Below, in pieces: positions 12,228-23,969 of a stretch of 64,000 nucleotides of DNA. Both the position numbers and the translations under genes were made by a program. The notes below the pieces were generated by a model. The model was not told where the DNA came from. It made no database searches and worked only from the letters and a program-made list of their open reading frames with translations. The stretch lies in the NCBI GenBank assembly GCA_949358305.1, contig OX442317.1:2849186-2913185 (forward strand), in the 5' to 3' direction. Within the stretch, counting starts at the first letter, position 1. Each line of letters starts with the position of its first letter. This DNA is from Strigamia acuminata. Lineage: Eukaryota > Arthropoda > Chilopoda > Geophilomorpha > Linotaeniidae.

Positions 12228-15200
12228 ATGATTTTCAAAATAAACAGGTTTATTTTACGTTTGTCGAAGCTACAATCCCTAACATCTTCACGTTGCAAAA
12301 GTTTGGTACATCAATTGATTGATTTTATTAGAAATCTGTGAAATATACCGTATTTTGGTTTGTTTCTCATTCTAGAAGGTGAAAGTGAGCGATGAAATTC
12401 CATCAATTAAACAAGTAAATCAAACTATCAACAATAAACAATAAATTGTTATTTACTCATTTATTTGATTTACTTCAATAGTTGGACCCGCTTCCAGAAT
12501 ACATTCAACACCGAAATGAACTGTGGGACAAACAGATGACGAATTACGTTTCGTTTATACAACAAATTGAGACGCGGCCGATTGAAATTAAATTAATTGA
12601 CGATCGAATAGTGCGCGGGGAATCGTGGAGAACGACTCCGCATGAAATAGCAGCCGGAATAAAGTGATTGTGACTATTAATTGCAATTAATTCGCATCTA
12701 AAAAGCGTATAATTTCAGTAAACACTTAGCAGACAACGTAATCGTGGCCAAAGTGAATGGCCAACTCTGGGATTTGTCTCGACCGTTGGAAGGCGATTGT
12801 GAATTGCAACTCTTGAAGTTCGAAAATGAGGAAGCGCAGGCGGTTTTCTGGCACTCGACGGCGCATGTCATGGGGGAGGCCATGGAGAGGATTTACGGAG
12901 GCCATTTGTGTTATGGGCCGCCGATTGAGGACGGATTTTATTACGATATGTTCATTAAAGAGCAGCGAGTGTCCAGTATGGATTACCCCGTACTGGAAAG
13001 TGTAATTAAGTCGATTGTGGATGAAAAACAGCCGTTTGAGAGGCTGGAAATGGGAAAGGAGGATCTAATGGAGATGTTCAAGGTTCGGTTTTATGTTTTT
13101 AATCGATTTTTAATTGAATTTTAATTGATTTTATCGATTTTATAGATTTTATTTGTTTTTTTTATTTGTTTAAATCGGTTTTTAAGTGTTTTTATCGATT
13201 TTTTTGATGTTTTATTGACATTTTTTGATGTTTTATTGACATTTATTGATGTTTTACTGATTTTTTTGATGTTTTATTGATTTTTTTAATCGTTTTGTCA
13301 GCTTTTAATTTTTTTTTAATTTATCTTTTAACAGTACAATGAATTTAAACTGCGAATTTTGAGGGAGAAAGTGACGAGTGCGACTACAACTGTTTACAAG
13401 TGAAATTTTTAAATTTTTTTAGGGAAAAATTAAATTTAATCGGATATTTTTATAGGTGTGGAAGTTTGATTGATTTGTGTCTCGGGCCGCACATTGTTCA
13501 TACAGGAAAAGTGAATGCGTTTTCAATAACCAAGGTACATCGATTAAAAATCATTTTGTTTGTCAAAAATTCATTTCCGACATTTTATTTCCAGAATTCT
13601 CAGTCTTTTTGGGAAGGAAATGCCGAAGCCGAATCTTTGCAGCGAATTTATGGGATTTCATTTCCCGATTCGAAGCGATTGAAAGAATGGCGCAAAATCC
13701 GAGACGAAGCTGCGAAGCGAGATCACCGCAAAATCGGCAAAGTAGAACCAAAAATCATTTTTAAAAACATTACAACTTCTAATTTCAAATCGATTTCAGG
13801 AGCAGGAATTATTTTTCTTCCACGAATTAAGTCCCGGAAGTTGTTTTTTCCAACCGCACGGCGCTCGCATTTACAACACACTCATCGATTTCATCCGAAA
13901 CGAATATCGCAAACGCGGATTCCAAGAAGTCGTTTCGCCAAATATTTACAACTCTCGTTTGTGGGAGACGTCGGGACATTGGCAACACTTCAAAGTAATC
14001 AAATAATTCTAAAACAAATAATAATAATTGAGCAAACTGAATGAATATTTGCAATTTTTGAAGGAAAACATGTTTGTATTCCAATCGGAGAAACAATCGT
14101 TCGCTTTGAAACCGATGAATTGTCCGGGTCATTGGTAAAAAACAAAGTTACAAATATTTCCGCTCGAAAATTGTGCAATTAAATCGTCGCAGTTTAATAT
14201 TCGATCACCGTCCGCGCTCGTTCCGCGAGCTCCCGCTGCGCATGGCCGATTTCGGTGTCCTGCATCGCAACGAGTCGTCCGCCACTCTTTCCGGCTTGAC
14301 TCGCGTCCGACGCTTCCAACAAGACGACGCGCATATTTTCTGCACCGTCGATCAGGCATAAAAATAAAAATAATAACAATTTATTAATTAAAATAATAAA
14401 AAAAATAATTTTTTTCATTTAGATCAACGAAGAGATCAACGAATGCCTCAATTTTCTCGACCACGTTTACGCCATTTTCGGGTTCAGTTACGATCTCTGT
14501 TTGTCCACGAGACCAAAAGAATTTCTAGGCGAAATTGATGTTTGGGATTCGGCAGAAAAAGTAGACGGAATTAAATTAACGAAATAACCGATTTTTGGTT
14601 GAAATTAATTTTTTGTCGCAGCAATTGCGCGACAGTTTGAACGCTTTTGGTCATTCGTGGACTTTGAATGCGGAAGACGGGACATTTTACGGGCCAAAAG
14701 TGAGAAAATATTTAAATTACGGTAATTGATTATAATTATTAATTTTTTTTTTAATTTTTAGATCGATATTACGATTAAAGATGCGCTCGGACGGCGTCAT
14801 CAATGCGCCACCATTCAATTGGACTTCCAATTGCCGATCCGGTTCGATTTGAGTTATATTTCTGATTGCGGCGAGAAGAAGCGGCCCGTTATGATTCACC
14901 GTGCCCTTCTGGGGTCGGTCGAACGAATGATCGCGATCCTGGCGGAGAATTTCGGCGGCAAATGGCCGTTTTGGTTGTCGCCGCGCCAAGTTATCGTCGT
15001 CCCCGTCGTCCCACAGTTCGATTCGTACGCGCAAACGGTCAGGGACGAAATTCATAGCGCGGGATTCGTTTGTGATGTCAGTTTGGACTCGGGAATAACG
15101 TTTAACAGAAAAATTCGCAATGCGCAGTTGGCGCAATATAATTTTATATTCGGTATGATTTTTTAAGTTTAATTTATCTTTGGATACGAATAAATTATAA

Positions 15201-15371
15201 ATTTTGTTTTTTTGGGTTTTAGTCGTTGGCGAGAAAGAAATGGCGGCAAATACAGTGAATGTCCGGACTCGGGACAACAAAATTCACGGCGAAAGGAGTG
15301 TGCAGGAAACCATCAAACGATTTAAGGAGATTAGCGAAGAAAAGACGATTCAAAGTGAACGAATGTTTTGA
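12228..15371 (+). CDS. TARS: Threonyl-tRNA synthetase, copy A (possibly mitochondrial)
   Basis: Exons 12228-12305, 12376-12414, 12482-12663, 12719-13082, 13335-13399, 13456-13534, 13595-13741, 13800-13994, 14064-14134, 14193-14355, 14423-14560, 14622-14699, 14762-15152 and 15223-15371; 712 residues (human TARS1 723). Charges tRNA-Thr. The N2 editing site has HSTAH and CLGPH. The catalytic core has PMNCPGH (zinc Cys), the motif 2 region [12 protein letters not shown]...[12 protein letters not shown], and motif 3 in [10 protein letters not shown]. The anticodon-binding domain follows. Exon 10 ends CAG before GCATAA, so it needs a GC-AG intron; without splicing, a stop follows two codons later. 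The proposed first exon encodes [15 protein letters not shown], basic with no acidic residue, like a mitochondrial presequence; this exon is the least certain part. Confidence 0.85.
13083..13334 (+). repeat. Low-complexity T-rich intron, TARS copy A
   Basis: The intron holds short imperfect repeats of TTTTTTGATGTTTTATTGA. The equivalent intron of copy B has its own, different tandem repeat. Confidence 0.6.
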
Positions 15372-15422
15372 GTGAAAATAATCCAAAAAATGTATTTATT
15401 TCGTCTGATTTTATTAATATTT

Positions 15423-15428
15423 AATAAA
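15423..15428 (+). terminator. Poly(A) signal, TARS copy A
   Basis: AATAAA 52 bases past the stop. Confidence 0.6.
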
Positions 15429-15488
15429 AAATATAGTCTATAAATTGTTGTTCTGATTATTTTCCCGTTTGTAACATTTATTTAGCGA

Positions 15489-15629
15489 CTAAAAATGACT
15501 TTTTGGAGCGGTGCCACGAGTCAGTGGCGCTACCATTGCGGCGAAGACTAGAACTAGAATCCATCTGCCGGCATTCAAACTGGCAGCAATGGCGACCGCG
15601 GACAGCTTGGCTATGAACGACATGAACAT
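15489..15629 (-). CDS. Possible small hydrophobic membrane protein
   Basis: A minus-strand ORF of 46 codons (longer if spliced upstream at an AG near 15650) lies in a locally GC-rich patch. It reads as two short hydrophobic stretches ([16 protein letters not shown] and WILVLVFAAMVAPL) and ends TRGTAPKSHF. I do not recognise the family. It overlaps, on the opposite strand, the proposed first exon of TARS copy B, so at most one of the two may explain the GC-rich patch. It could be a chance ORF. Confidence 0.25.
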   Translation of the reverse strand: MFMSFIAKLSAVAIAASLNAGRWILVLVFAAMVAPLTRGTAPKSHF

Positions 15630-18600
15630 CAGCAGTAACAAGAAGGCACGAAACACTCACGACTCCCACACAGCTAAAAAATTGCAAAATTAATCCCCAC
15701 TTTAATTTCACCAATAATCCTCCAGCAAAAAAGCACCACAAATTATTTCCCTTTGATTCCCCCGATTTCATCACCCAATTTTCGCACCAAATTTCAATGA
15801 AAAAACTCAAAACTCAAAACAATTTATTAATTATTTTCTCCAACTAGAAACCAAAGACAAAAGAGAAAGGCGGCGACGAGAAACCGTCGGTACAAGAGCT
15901 AAATCCACTTCCGGATTACATCCAAGAGCGAAACGTGGTGTGGAATAAACTGATGAGCGATCGCGATTCGTGTGTCCAAGAAAAAGCGACCGAACCGATT
16001 CAAGTTAAATTACCCGACGGAAAGACCGTGCAGGGCGAGTCGTGGCGGTCGACCCCGTACTTAATAGCAGCCGGCATCAGGTGAGTTTGATTTTTCGATC
16101 GAAAATTGTAATTTAACTCGGAATTAATTGGAAATTTCAGCAAAGGTTTGGCCGACAACTCAATCGTGGCCAAAGTGAATGGAGTACTTTGGGATTTGGA
16201 CCGGCCGTTGGAAGGAGATTGCGATTTGCAACTTTTGAAGTTCGAAAATGAGGAAGCGCAGGCGGTTTTCTGGCACTCGACGGCGCATATCATGGGGGAG
16301 GCCATGGAGAGGATTTACGGCGGTCATTTGTGTTACGGGCCGCCGATCGAGGACGGCTTTTATTACGATATGTTCATTAAAGAGCAGCAGGTGTCGAATA
16401 TGGATTTTCCGGCGATCGAGAATGTTATGAAGACGATCGTGAAGGAGAAACAGCCGTTCGAGAGGCTGGAAATGAGCAAGGAGGATTTGATGGAGATGTT
16501 CAAGGTTCTCTTTGATGCTTTTCATCAGTTTTCAATCGGTTTTTTATTGTTTTTCATTGGTTTTTTATTGTTTTTTATTGGTTTTTTATTGTTTTTCATT
16601 GGTTTTTTATTGTTTTTCATTGGTTTTTAATTGTTTTAATCGATTTTATTTGTTTTTTGTTTGTTTTTATCAATTTTTAATGTTTTTTTTTCTATTTTTG
16701 TTTGTTTTTATCGATTTTTTTGTGGTTTTTATTGTTTTTTTAAATTATTTTTCTCGATTTTTTTAGTACAATGAATTTAAATTGAGAATATTGAGGGACA
16801 AAGTGACCACGGCAACCACAACTGTTTATAAGTATTGGTTTTAACTCTTTCGTGTTTATTTTTGTGATTTTTAAGGTTTGTTTTTTAAGGTGTGGAAGTT
16901 TGATTGATTTATGTCGTGGACCACACGTGCGAAATACGGGCAAAGTGAAGGCGTTTTCAATCGTTAAGGTATTTGAATGAATTATTGAGAAATTTGGCAA
17001 ATTATTCGATTTTTGTTGTTGTAGAATTCGGCGTCGTATTGGGAAGGAAATGCTCAAGCCGAATCGTTGCAACGGATTTATGGAATCTCGTTCCCGGACA
17101 CGAAACAATTGAAGGAATGGCAGAAATTCCAGGAAGAAGCGGCGAAAAGGGACCACCGGAGAATAGGAAGAGTAAATCTCGCAATTTTTCTATTTTTTTT
17201 TTTAAATTAATTAATTAATTTTAATTTCAGGAGCAGGAATTATTCTTTTTCCACGAATTAAGTCCCGGGAGTTGCTTTTTCCAACCACGCGGCGCTCACA
17301 TTTACAATCGTTTAATGGATTTCATTCGGTGCGAATATCGGAAACGTGGATTTCAAGAAGTCATTTCGCCAAATATTTACAACATTCGTTTGTGGGAGAC
17401 GTCCGGACATTGGCAACATTACGCCGTAATGAAATTTGAATTTTTCATTCTCATTTATTTGCGATTTTTAAATTTTTAAATTTTTTATCTTCAAGGAAAA
17501 TATGTTTTCTTTTGAATCGGAAAAAGAAACGTTTGCGTTGAAACCTATGAATTGTCCGGGGCATTGGTAAAACACGAGACGAATCGGAATTTGTAAAATT
17601 TTTAAAAATTTTGTTTTGTTGATCAGTTTGATGTTCGATCATCGTCCGCGCTCGTTCCGCGAATTGCCGCTGCGGATGGCAGATTTCGGCGTTTTGCATC
17701 GCAACGAGTTGTCGGGCGCTCTCACCGGCTTGACCCGCGTTCGACGCTTTCAGCAGGACGATGCGCACATTTTCTGCACCATCGATCAGGTATAAATACA
17801 ATTTATTTCATTTAACAATTGCATTTGTCTGAATTCTATTAAATCGCAGATCAACGACGAAATCGTTGGATGTCTCAATTTCCTCAGTTGTATTTACGGA
17901 ATCTTTGGTTTCACATTCGAACTCAATTTAGCCACCAGACCCAAAGACTTTTTAGGAGAAATTGCCATGTGGGATCAAGCGGAACAAGTAAATAAATAAA
18001 TTAAATTATTAAATTTAATTAAATTTAATTTAATTACCTTAATAGCAACTGACTGACAGTTTAAACTCATTCGGTTATCCGTGGAAACTGAACCCAGCAG
18101 ACGGAGCATTTTACGGACCCAAAGTGAGAAATAAAAAAAAATTTAAAAAAATAATTTTTATATTTTTAAAATTTATTTTTAGATCGACATAACCATAAAA
18201 GACGCGTTGCGGCGTCGCCACCAGTGCGCGACCATCCAGCTGGACTTCCAACTGCCCATCCAATTCGACTTAAACTACATCACCGATTCGGGCGAGAAGA
18301 AAAGACCGGTCATGATCCACCGCGCCATTCTGGGCTCGTGCGAACGAATGATCGCCATCCTGACGGAGAATTTCGGCGGCAAATGGCCATTTTGGTTGTC
18401 CCCGCGACAGGCAATCGTCATCCCAGTCGCGTCGCAATTCGACGCGTACTCGCAATCGGTGCGGGACGACGTGTACAAAGCGGGATTCGCGTGCGACGTC
18501 GACCTCGACCCGGGCACCACGATGAACAAGAAAATACGCACGGCCCAACTCGCTCAATACAACTTCATCTTCGGTAATAAAAGATTTAAAATTTAAAAGT

Positions 18601-18780
18601 AATTAAATTAATTTTTCGTCATTTCTTGCAGTTGTCGGGGAAAAAGAAGTGGCTGCGAACACCATCAACATTCGCACCCGGGACAACAAAGTGCACGGCG
18701 AGATGAGCGTGCAGGAAACCATCGTGCGTTTCGCCAAACTCGAGCGCGAAAAAACGATTAACAGCGAAGAAGCGTTTTAA
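15589..18780 (+). CDS. TARS: Threonyl-tRNA synthetase, copy B (cytosolic type)
   Basis: Exons 15589-15645 (tentative), 15848-16080, 16141-16504, 16767-16831, 16890-16968, 17025-17171, 17231-17425, 17496-17566, 17627-17789, 17850-17987, 18046-18123, 18183-18573 and 18632-18780; 709 residues. The editing site (HSTAH, CRGPH), [28 protein letters not shown] and the motif 3 region are all present. The Lys-rich N-terminus ([12 protein letters not shown]) resembles cytosolic TARS1. Eleven intron positions and phases match copy A. Copy B lacks the intron that copy A has before LDPLPEYIQ. The first exon ([19 protein letters not shown]) joins in frame only through a GC donor (AAG before GCACGA), so the true 5' end needs transcript data. 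The gene body from exon 2 is secure. Confidence 0.88.
16537..16630 (+). repeat. 21-bp tandem repeat in TARS copy B intron
   Basis: About four and a half copies of a 21-base T-rich unit (GGTTTTTTATTGTTTTTCATT). Because 21 is a multiple of 3, it reads as a repeating seven-residue peptide in one frame, which is not a real protein. Confidence 0.8.
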
Positions 18781-18835
18781 AATTCTAAATTAAATTTAAA
18801 TTTACAACTAAAATGTATAATTTAAGTCTTAATTA

Positions 18836-18841
18836 AATAAA
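18836..18841 (+). terminator. Poly(A) signal, TARS copy B
   Basis: AATAAA 56 bases past the stop. Confidence 0.6.
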
Positions 18842-21280
18842 CGGCTCGTCGGCAGCCCTAAATGTGGTCATTTGACTCATTTTTATATATATTTTGTTTA
18901 AATTTATCTATTTGTTTATTTTTATTTTTAAATTGTTGGAATTACCTAATGTTTAACGATAAAGTCGGTTAGTGGAACCACCTTGGTGCACGAATGAGGA
19001 GATCGAGGTCAATGGCGAATTTGTGTCGCGTGGGAGGTTCGTTTGAGGGACATGTATCAAAGGAGGGACCGTGAGTTGCGCGCTGTGACGTGATTTATGA
19101 CGTTTATTCAAGGTCACGTGGTTTAAACAATTAAGTTGGAGGCAGGTACGGAGTGGTCAGGCATTGGGAGGGGTTGGTGCGAAGAGGACGTCTCCAGGGA
19201 CGGAATTAAAACTGTTTTTTGATGGGCAGTTAAACGAACGTAAAAAATAATAGGCCTAATGACAATGGCCTCTTGATTTTCTGTTTTAAAGTATTAAATT
19301 TGGAGTTTTTTTTCGGTTGTTTTGGTGTTTGGAAATTTTGACTTGTAGATGTGTTATCATGTAATCGGGATTACATGATGAATTGAGGTTGAGGGTGTGC
19401 ATAATTAGAGACATTTCTTTCTGGAATATGGGAGGAGAACATTATTGCATTGTGGTCCATAAACTAACACAAATGAACAATTGAACACTACTTCCATTTG
19501 TGGTTGGTTCAAGGTGGTCTTAATTATTTAAATATTAAAAAATTGGGTCGGAAAAGGAAAGTATAGAAAAAAATTATGTTCCAGCTGCAGCATCAGAAAG
19601 GGGGCTGCTATTATTATTATTATTATTATTATTACCGGGATTATTATTTTTTTTTTAAATAATGGTGATTTGTGAGTCATGTGTAGCTGTACGAGTCAAA
19701 GAATTATTTCCATGCTTCTATTAATGTATTTAGTTAGAAAACGTCACACGGAAACCAAAAATACGAATATAGGCTTAAATAATGGCGCTAACGAAACTGA
19801 CTTGCGAGTGAAACGGAAGTTGGCCATACAGAGAAATACTAAATAAATGGTTCCAATCAAGTCTATTGGACTAAAAATGTAAAAACTAAATAAAAACCGA
19901 TATTTTTTTTTTAACTTTATAAATTAAGATGCTGCAATTTCATTTCAATTTTTCTTCTAAGAAAATTGTTTTTTTTTTTAAATTAATTTTTTTTATCAAA
20001 ATTTGGTGATTAATTGGAAATGAAACGTAATAGAGAATAAAAAAAAAAAAAACCAAAAAAAAATCGACTACCGACTATAAATTAGCTGGAGGCAAATCAA
20101 ACTGTCAAAAACAGTTGATTGGTTCGTAAGAGAAAGGACGAACACCTTGAAACCGACGTCCCGCCCCTTTCCTCTTCACTTGTGGGGGTTTTGGAGGTCA
20201 CAAGTCAGCTATATTTTGTCACAACAGATTTATGTGTCTCATTCGCACTTCATCTCAGCTGAAATTAGCATCCCACCAGTAAGTACCCGTTATTCTTATT
20301 TTTAAGATTTCTTTTTATATATATATTTAAAATATTTATTTAATTTGATTTAATTTAATTTTTGTAAATGTAAAATTACAGTTTTTTGAGAAAATTGGTA
20401 CCGTTAAAAGTAAATTATAGCTCGGGAAATAGGACATTACAGTTGCAGACAAAGTCCAGCGCGTGCACAGTGATTAAAACGAGTATTTAAATGCAAATAG
20501 TTGTCACGGTACAGCTCGGCTGACATAAGAAATTGTGTGGAATTGTGTAGATTTATTGCATTTTTTTCTCTTCTAACAATTTCTTCGTGTCATTTTACAT
20601 ATTTATATTAATTTATATGAAAAATGAAATAGTTTTCAAGGGTATAAAACGGAATTATAATGACAATGCTGATGGAGAAAGCGGAACCAGAAAACGGCCA
20701 TTTTGGTTCAACTTTTCACACGAAAATTGAATGATTTTGGCCAAAAATTGGACGTTTCTAGCCAAAAATTGGACGATTTTGGCGTAAAAATGAATTTTTT
20801 TCGTCTCAGAATGAATTTATTCGGCCTAAATAGAATTTCTTTTACAGTTTTCTCGTTTTTACACACCAAATTACAATTACAGTTTACAATCCCCACGTCT
20901 ATTCTCTCTTCAACAACAAAAGAACATTAAAAAGTGACCACTTTGTTAAAAATTCAGAGTGTAAAAGTAGTTCAACCATTTTATACGTGTAATTACTTTT
21001 ATTATGCACAACATTCTTATTTCACACAATGCCAATGTTTCAGCCAAACGTCCCTGGCACTAATAGCATTTTCTATCAAATCAAATCAAATGAAATCAAA
21101 CGAAAAACATCAAGTTTTAGCGAGTACAGAACAGATCATTAACATCTTATCTCCCTTCGCTGCTCAACAAGATCTCATTTCTTGGGTTGAATGTCAAGGA
21201 CATGAGAGAGAACACATGACTCACCTCATCTTTTTTTTCTTTTTATTTCAAAAATATTATTTATTTATTAGAAAAACAAA
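18842..21280. other. Intergenic region and likely 5' UTR of the first SLC10A gene
   Basis: No coding sequence is supported. An ATT microsatellite lies near 19609-19634. A candidate non-coding exon ends at 20278 before a good donor (GTAAGTA); the matching acceptor (TTATTTATTAG, ending 21271) is nine bases before the SLC10A start codon. A short reading frame at 20703-20930 made of repeated FDFGQKLD-like sequence looks like chance low-complexity DNA. Confidence 0.45.
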
Positions 21281-22464
21281 ATGGAGGAATTCGAAGAATT
21301 GCGTAATTCTTCCGTTTCGTCTTCCCAAGACGAAACAATCATCCATCCGCTCGGACCACTCTTCCCCATCCTAAAAAGCGTGCTGAGCATAACCTTAATC
21401 ACTCTGCTCGTTATCATCATGTTGGCCATGGGTTGCGTCATCACATGGAAGGTATAAACAAACTCCGCCCCTAATTCGGCTTCACCGCAACGATTTTCTG
21501 TCATTCCAGGAAGTTTACCATCATCTACGTCGCCCCGTCGGGGTCGTCACGGGCATGTTGTCGCAATTCGTACTCCTACCACTCGTCGGATTCGGAATTG
21601 CGCATGCGCTCAAAGTATTAAATATTAAAAAAAAAAAAAATTAAAAAATTAAAAATTAAAAAATTAATTTTTTGTTACCAGTTGAGTCCGTACCACTCGA
21701 TCGGATTACTCGTCCTGACGTGCAGTCCGGGCGGAACGACTTCCAACATCTTCACCTACTTCACCGACGGCGACGTGTCGTTGAGCATCGTCATGACAAC
21801 CGCATCGACGGTGCTCGCGCTCGGCTTGATGCCCTTAAACCTGCTGCTCTACACGCCGAGTTGGACGTCCGACCACCTCGTCGTCCCCTACGACAAAATC
21901 TCGCTCACGCTCATCCTCATCCTCATCCCGGTGGTGTTCGGCATGCTCACCCGTTGGAAACTGCCCAAGATCGCGGCGAAAATGTCGAAAACCGGAAGCG
22001 TGGCGGGACTTTTGGCCATCGTGTCCACCATCGTGCTGCAAGGGGTGCTCTACCCGTCCATCTTCAACCAACCGTGGAAGGTGTGGTTCGCGTGCATCGC
22101 ACTTCCGGTTTTCGGCTTCTCCGTCGGCTACGTGTTGAGCGTGCTCTTCCGACAGGAAGGACGGCGTGCGCGCACCGTTGCCATAGAAACGGGCGCTCAA
22201 AACGTGAGTTTGGCGCTCACCGTTCTCATTCTGTCGTTTCCCGCCGGGGCGCAGCAAGACATGTGCATCGTGCCGCTGCTCTTCAGCATCTTCGTGCTCG
22301 TCGAAGGTTCTATCTTCTGTATCGGCTTCAAGATCCACCAGTGCTATTTAGGCGCTAAAGGCGCGCAATTCGAGCACATTTCGCAGAGCGACGAAAGTGT
22401 GCCGAAGAATAACAACAAAATCGAATTGCTCGACTCGGATTCTGGCAAACAGAATTTCGTTTGA
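21281..22464 (+). CDS. SLC10A-type sodium/bile acid cotransporter, copy 1 (divergent)
   Basis: Exons 21281-21451, 21510-21614 and 21682-22464; 352 residues, close to human ASBT (SLC10A2, 348). These carriers use two sodium ions to take up bile acids or sulfated organic anions across the plasma membrane. Seen: the membrane segment ending VIIMLAMGC, the crossover motif CSPGGTTSN, the conserved acidic pair in TDGDVSLSIVMTT, VPYDKISLTL, and the second crossover ETGAQN whose Glu and Gln bind sodium in the family. The third exon is continuous where copies 2-5 have an extra intron, and it is clearly more GC-rich. The substrate is unknown. Confidence 0.92.
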
Positions 22465-22862
22465 GAAATCACTCGTTAAATAGTGCCAATGGACTGAAAC
22501 GTCATTAAAATTGAATATATGCATTTATATTGCATTTGTACGAGATTTATATACATTTCTATGGCATTTAAATGCTGTTGTGAACGTAAATATCAAATTT
22601 GGCACATTTCAACTGAATTTAAGTTGGAAAATTTAATTTTTGACCATTTTTGTGTTGTCAAAACCAATTACCAAAGTTTTAATATTTTCTGGGGGATTTT
22701 AGAGTTTTCTAGTATTTATATATAAATATATATTTTATGAATTAATTTAAATTTAATTTATAGCACAAAAAAGTATAATGTAATTTTATTTTTATCATTT
22801 TATACATTGCAAATCTAGTAACCAAACTGTATATCCCGATTGACTACATGTAACTTTGTAAA

Positions 22863-22868
22863 AATAAA
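22863..22868 (+). terminator. Poly(A) signal, SLC10A copy 1
   Basis: AATAAA about 400 bases past the stop. The surrounding block is also found near 26475 and 30860 and, diverged, near 33395, at the left end of each later duplicate. Confidence 0.45.
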
Positions 22869-23969
22869 TTAAATTGTTTAATAACTCTTTCCATCACTTT
22901 TGCTACTGTAAATACAAATTGTTATCTCGCGTGTTCCATTTGATATATCGAATCAGATTCACTGAAAATCATGAGCTCGGATTGCTCAACGCCAATCTTC
23001 AGTGTACTTTGCACACAAGACTGGTGACGCCAATTACCTGTCCAATTACCACCACTGTTACACTTGCAACGAGCGACTAGACTCTCACAGCCTGGTCGCT
23101 CCTGATCGGCCAATACTGAATTATGACTTATTGTAGAGGTGGGATATTTGTTGCAGTTGCAGTTGCAGTTGCAGATGCAGAACGTTGAGTGAGCGCCGAA
23201 TTAAAATTCAGGGCATTCGGGAACAACAAGGTATTTAATTTCTAATCGTGGGTGTAAAAATAAAAATTAAATTTAAAAAAAAAAAAAAGAAAAAAATTCA
23301 AAATTTTCAAAACTTTTTCACAAATTTTTGCTTGGGTGAGACGAAATTTGATACGGAATAAAAACGAGTTAGCCGATGCAGCCGAGCCCTGCGTCTAGCT
23401 ATATCCTGCGCATGTGCAAGTGTGCACAATTTTCAAAAATTTTAAAAGTATTTAAAAAATTAAAAAGTGTTTAAAAATTGTTAAAATAAAGGTGAAATTA
23501 AAAAAAATTAAGAAGTGTTTAAAAATTGTTAAAACAAAGGTGAAATTAAAAAAAATTTAAAAGAGTAAGATATATTTTTAAAACGTCAGAAAATTTTTAA
23601 AAGTTTAGAAAAAATTTTGTGAATGTTATCCTTGAATTATTTTTAATTATTCAATTTTTAATTCAATTTTCAGACTTTCAGACTTTCATTTATTTATTTA
23701 TTTATTTGTTAATTTTTTTTTAGTTAATAATTTAAAAAGCCAAGAAGACGATTGAGGAAAAAATTTGTGCGAGCACCTTGAAAATTAATCGTGTTTAGAC
23801 GAATAAGCCAAATGTTAAACATCAATTTGCTAATTGTTGATAGCGAGCAGGATGTCAGGGTGTAGTCGCTTGTCACCTGCACTAGTTACGCCAAGCATTT
23901 CAGGTCACATGTACACGAAACACGAATTCCTGATTTTCCACTTTCATTTCTGTTTTTGACGTGCTCGGG
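22869..23969. repeat. Spacer before SLC10A copy 2, with simple repeats
   Basis: Holds a TTGCAG microsatellite (about 23149-23180), A-rich runs, and two copies of a ~48-base unit (about 23463-23557). No gene is seen. Sequence around 22800-23000 recurs before copies 3, 4 and 5, so it lies inside the duplicated unit. Confidence 0.6.

Noticed and set aside
15478-15810. 110-codon minus-strand ORF ([12 protein letters not shown]...)
   Set aside because: Composition looks random. A different minus frame in the same place is more protein-like and is listed instead at low confidence.
16148-16630. Reading TARS B exon 3 on into the intron as a repeat-rich membrane protein
   Set aside because: The repeated FIGFLLF peptide comes from a 21-bp intronic tandem repeat after a good donor at 16505.
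21672-22358. 228-codon plus-strand ORF and its antisense partner
   Set aside because: Other frames of the GC-rich exon 3 of SLC10A copy 1, which has clear family motifs in its own frame.
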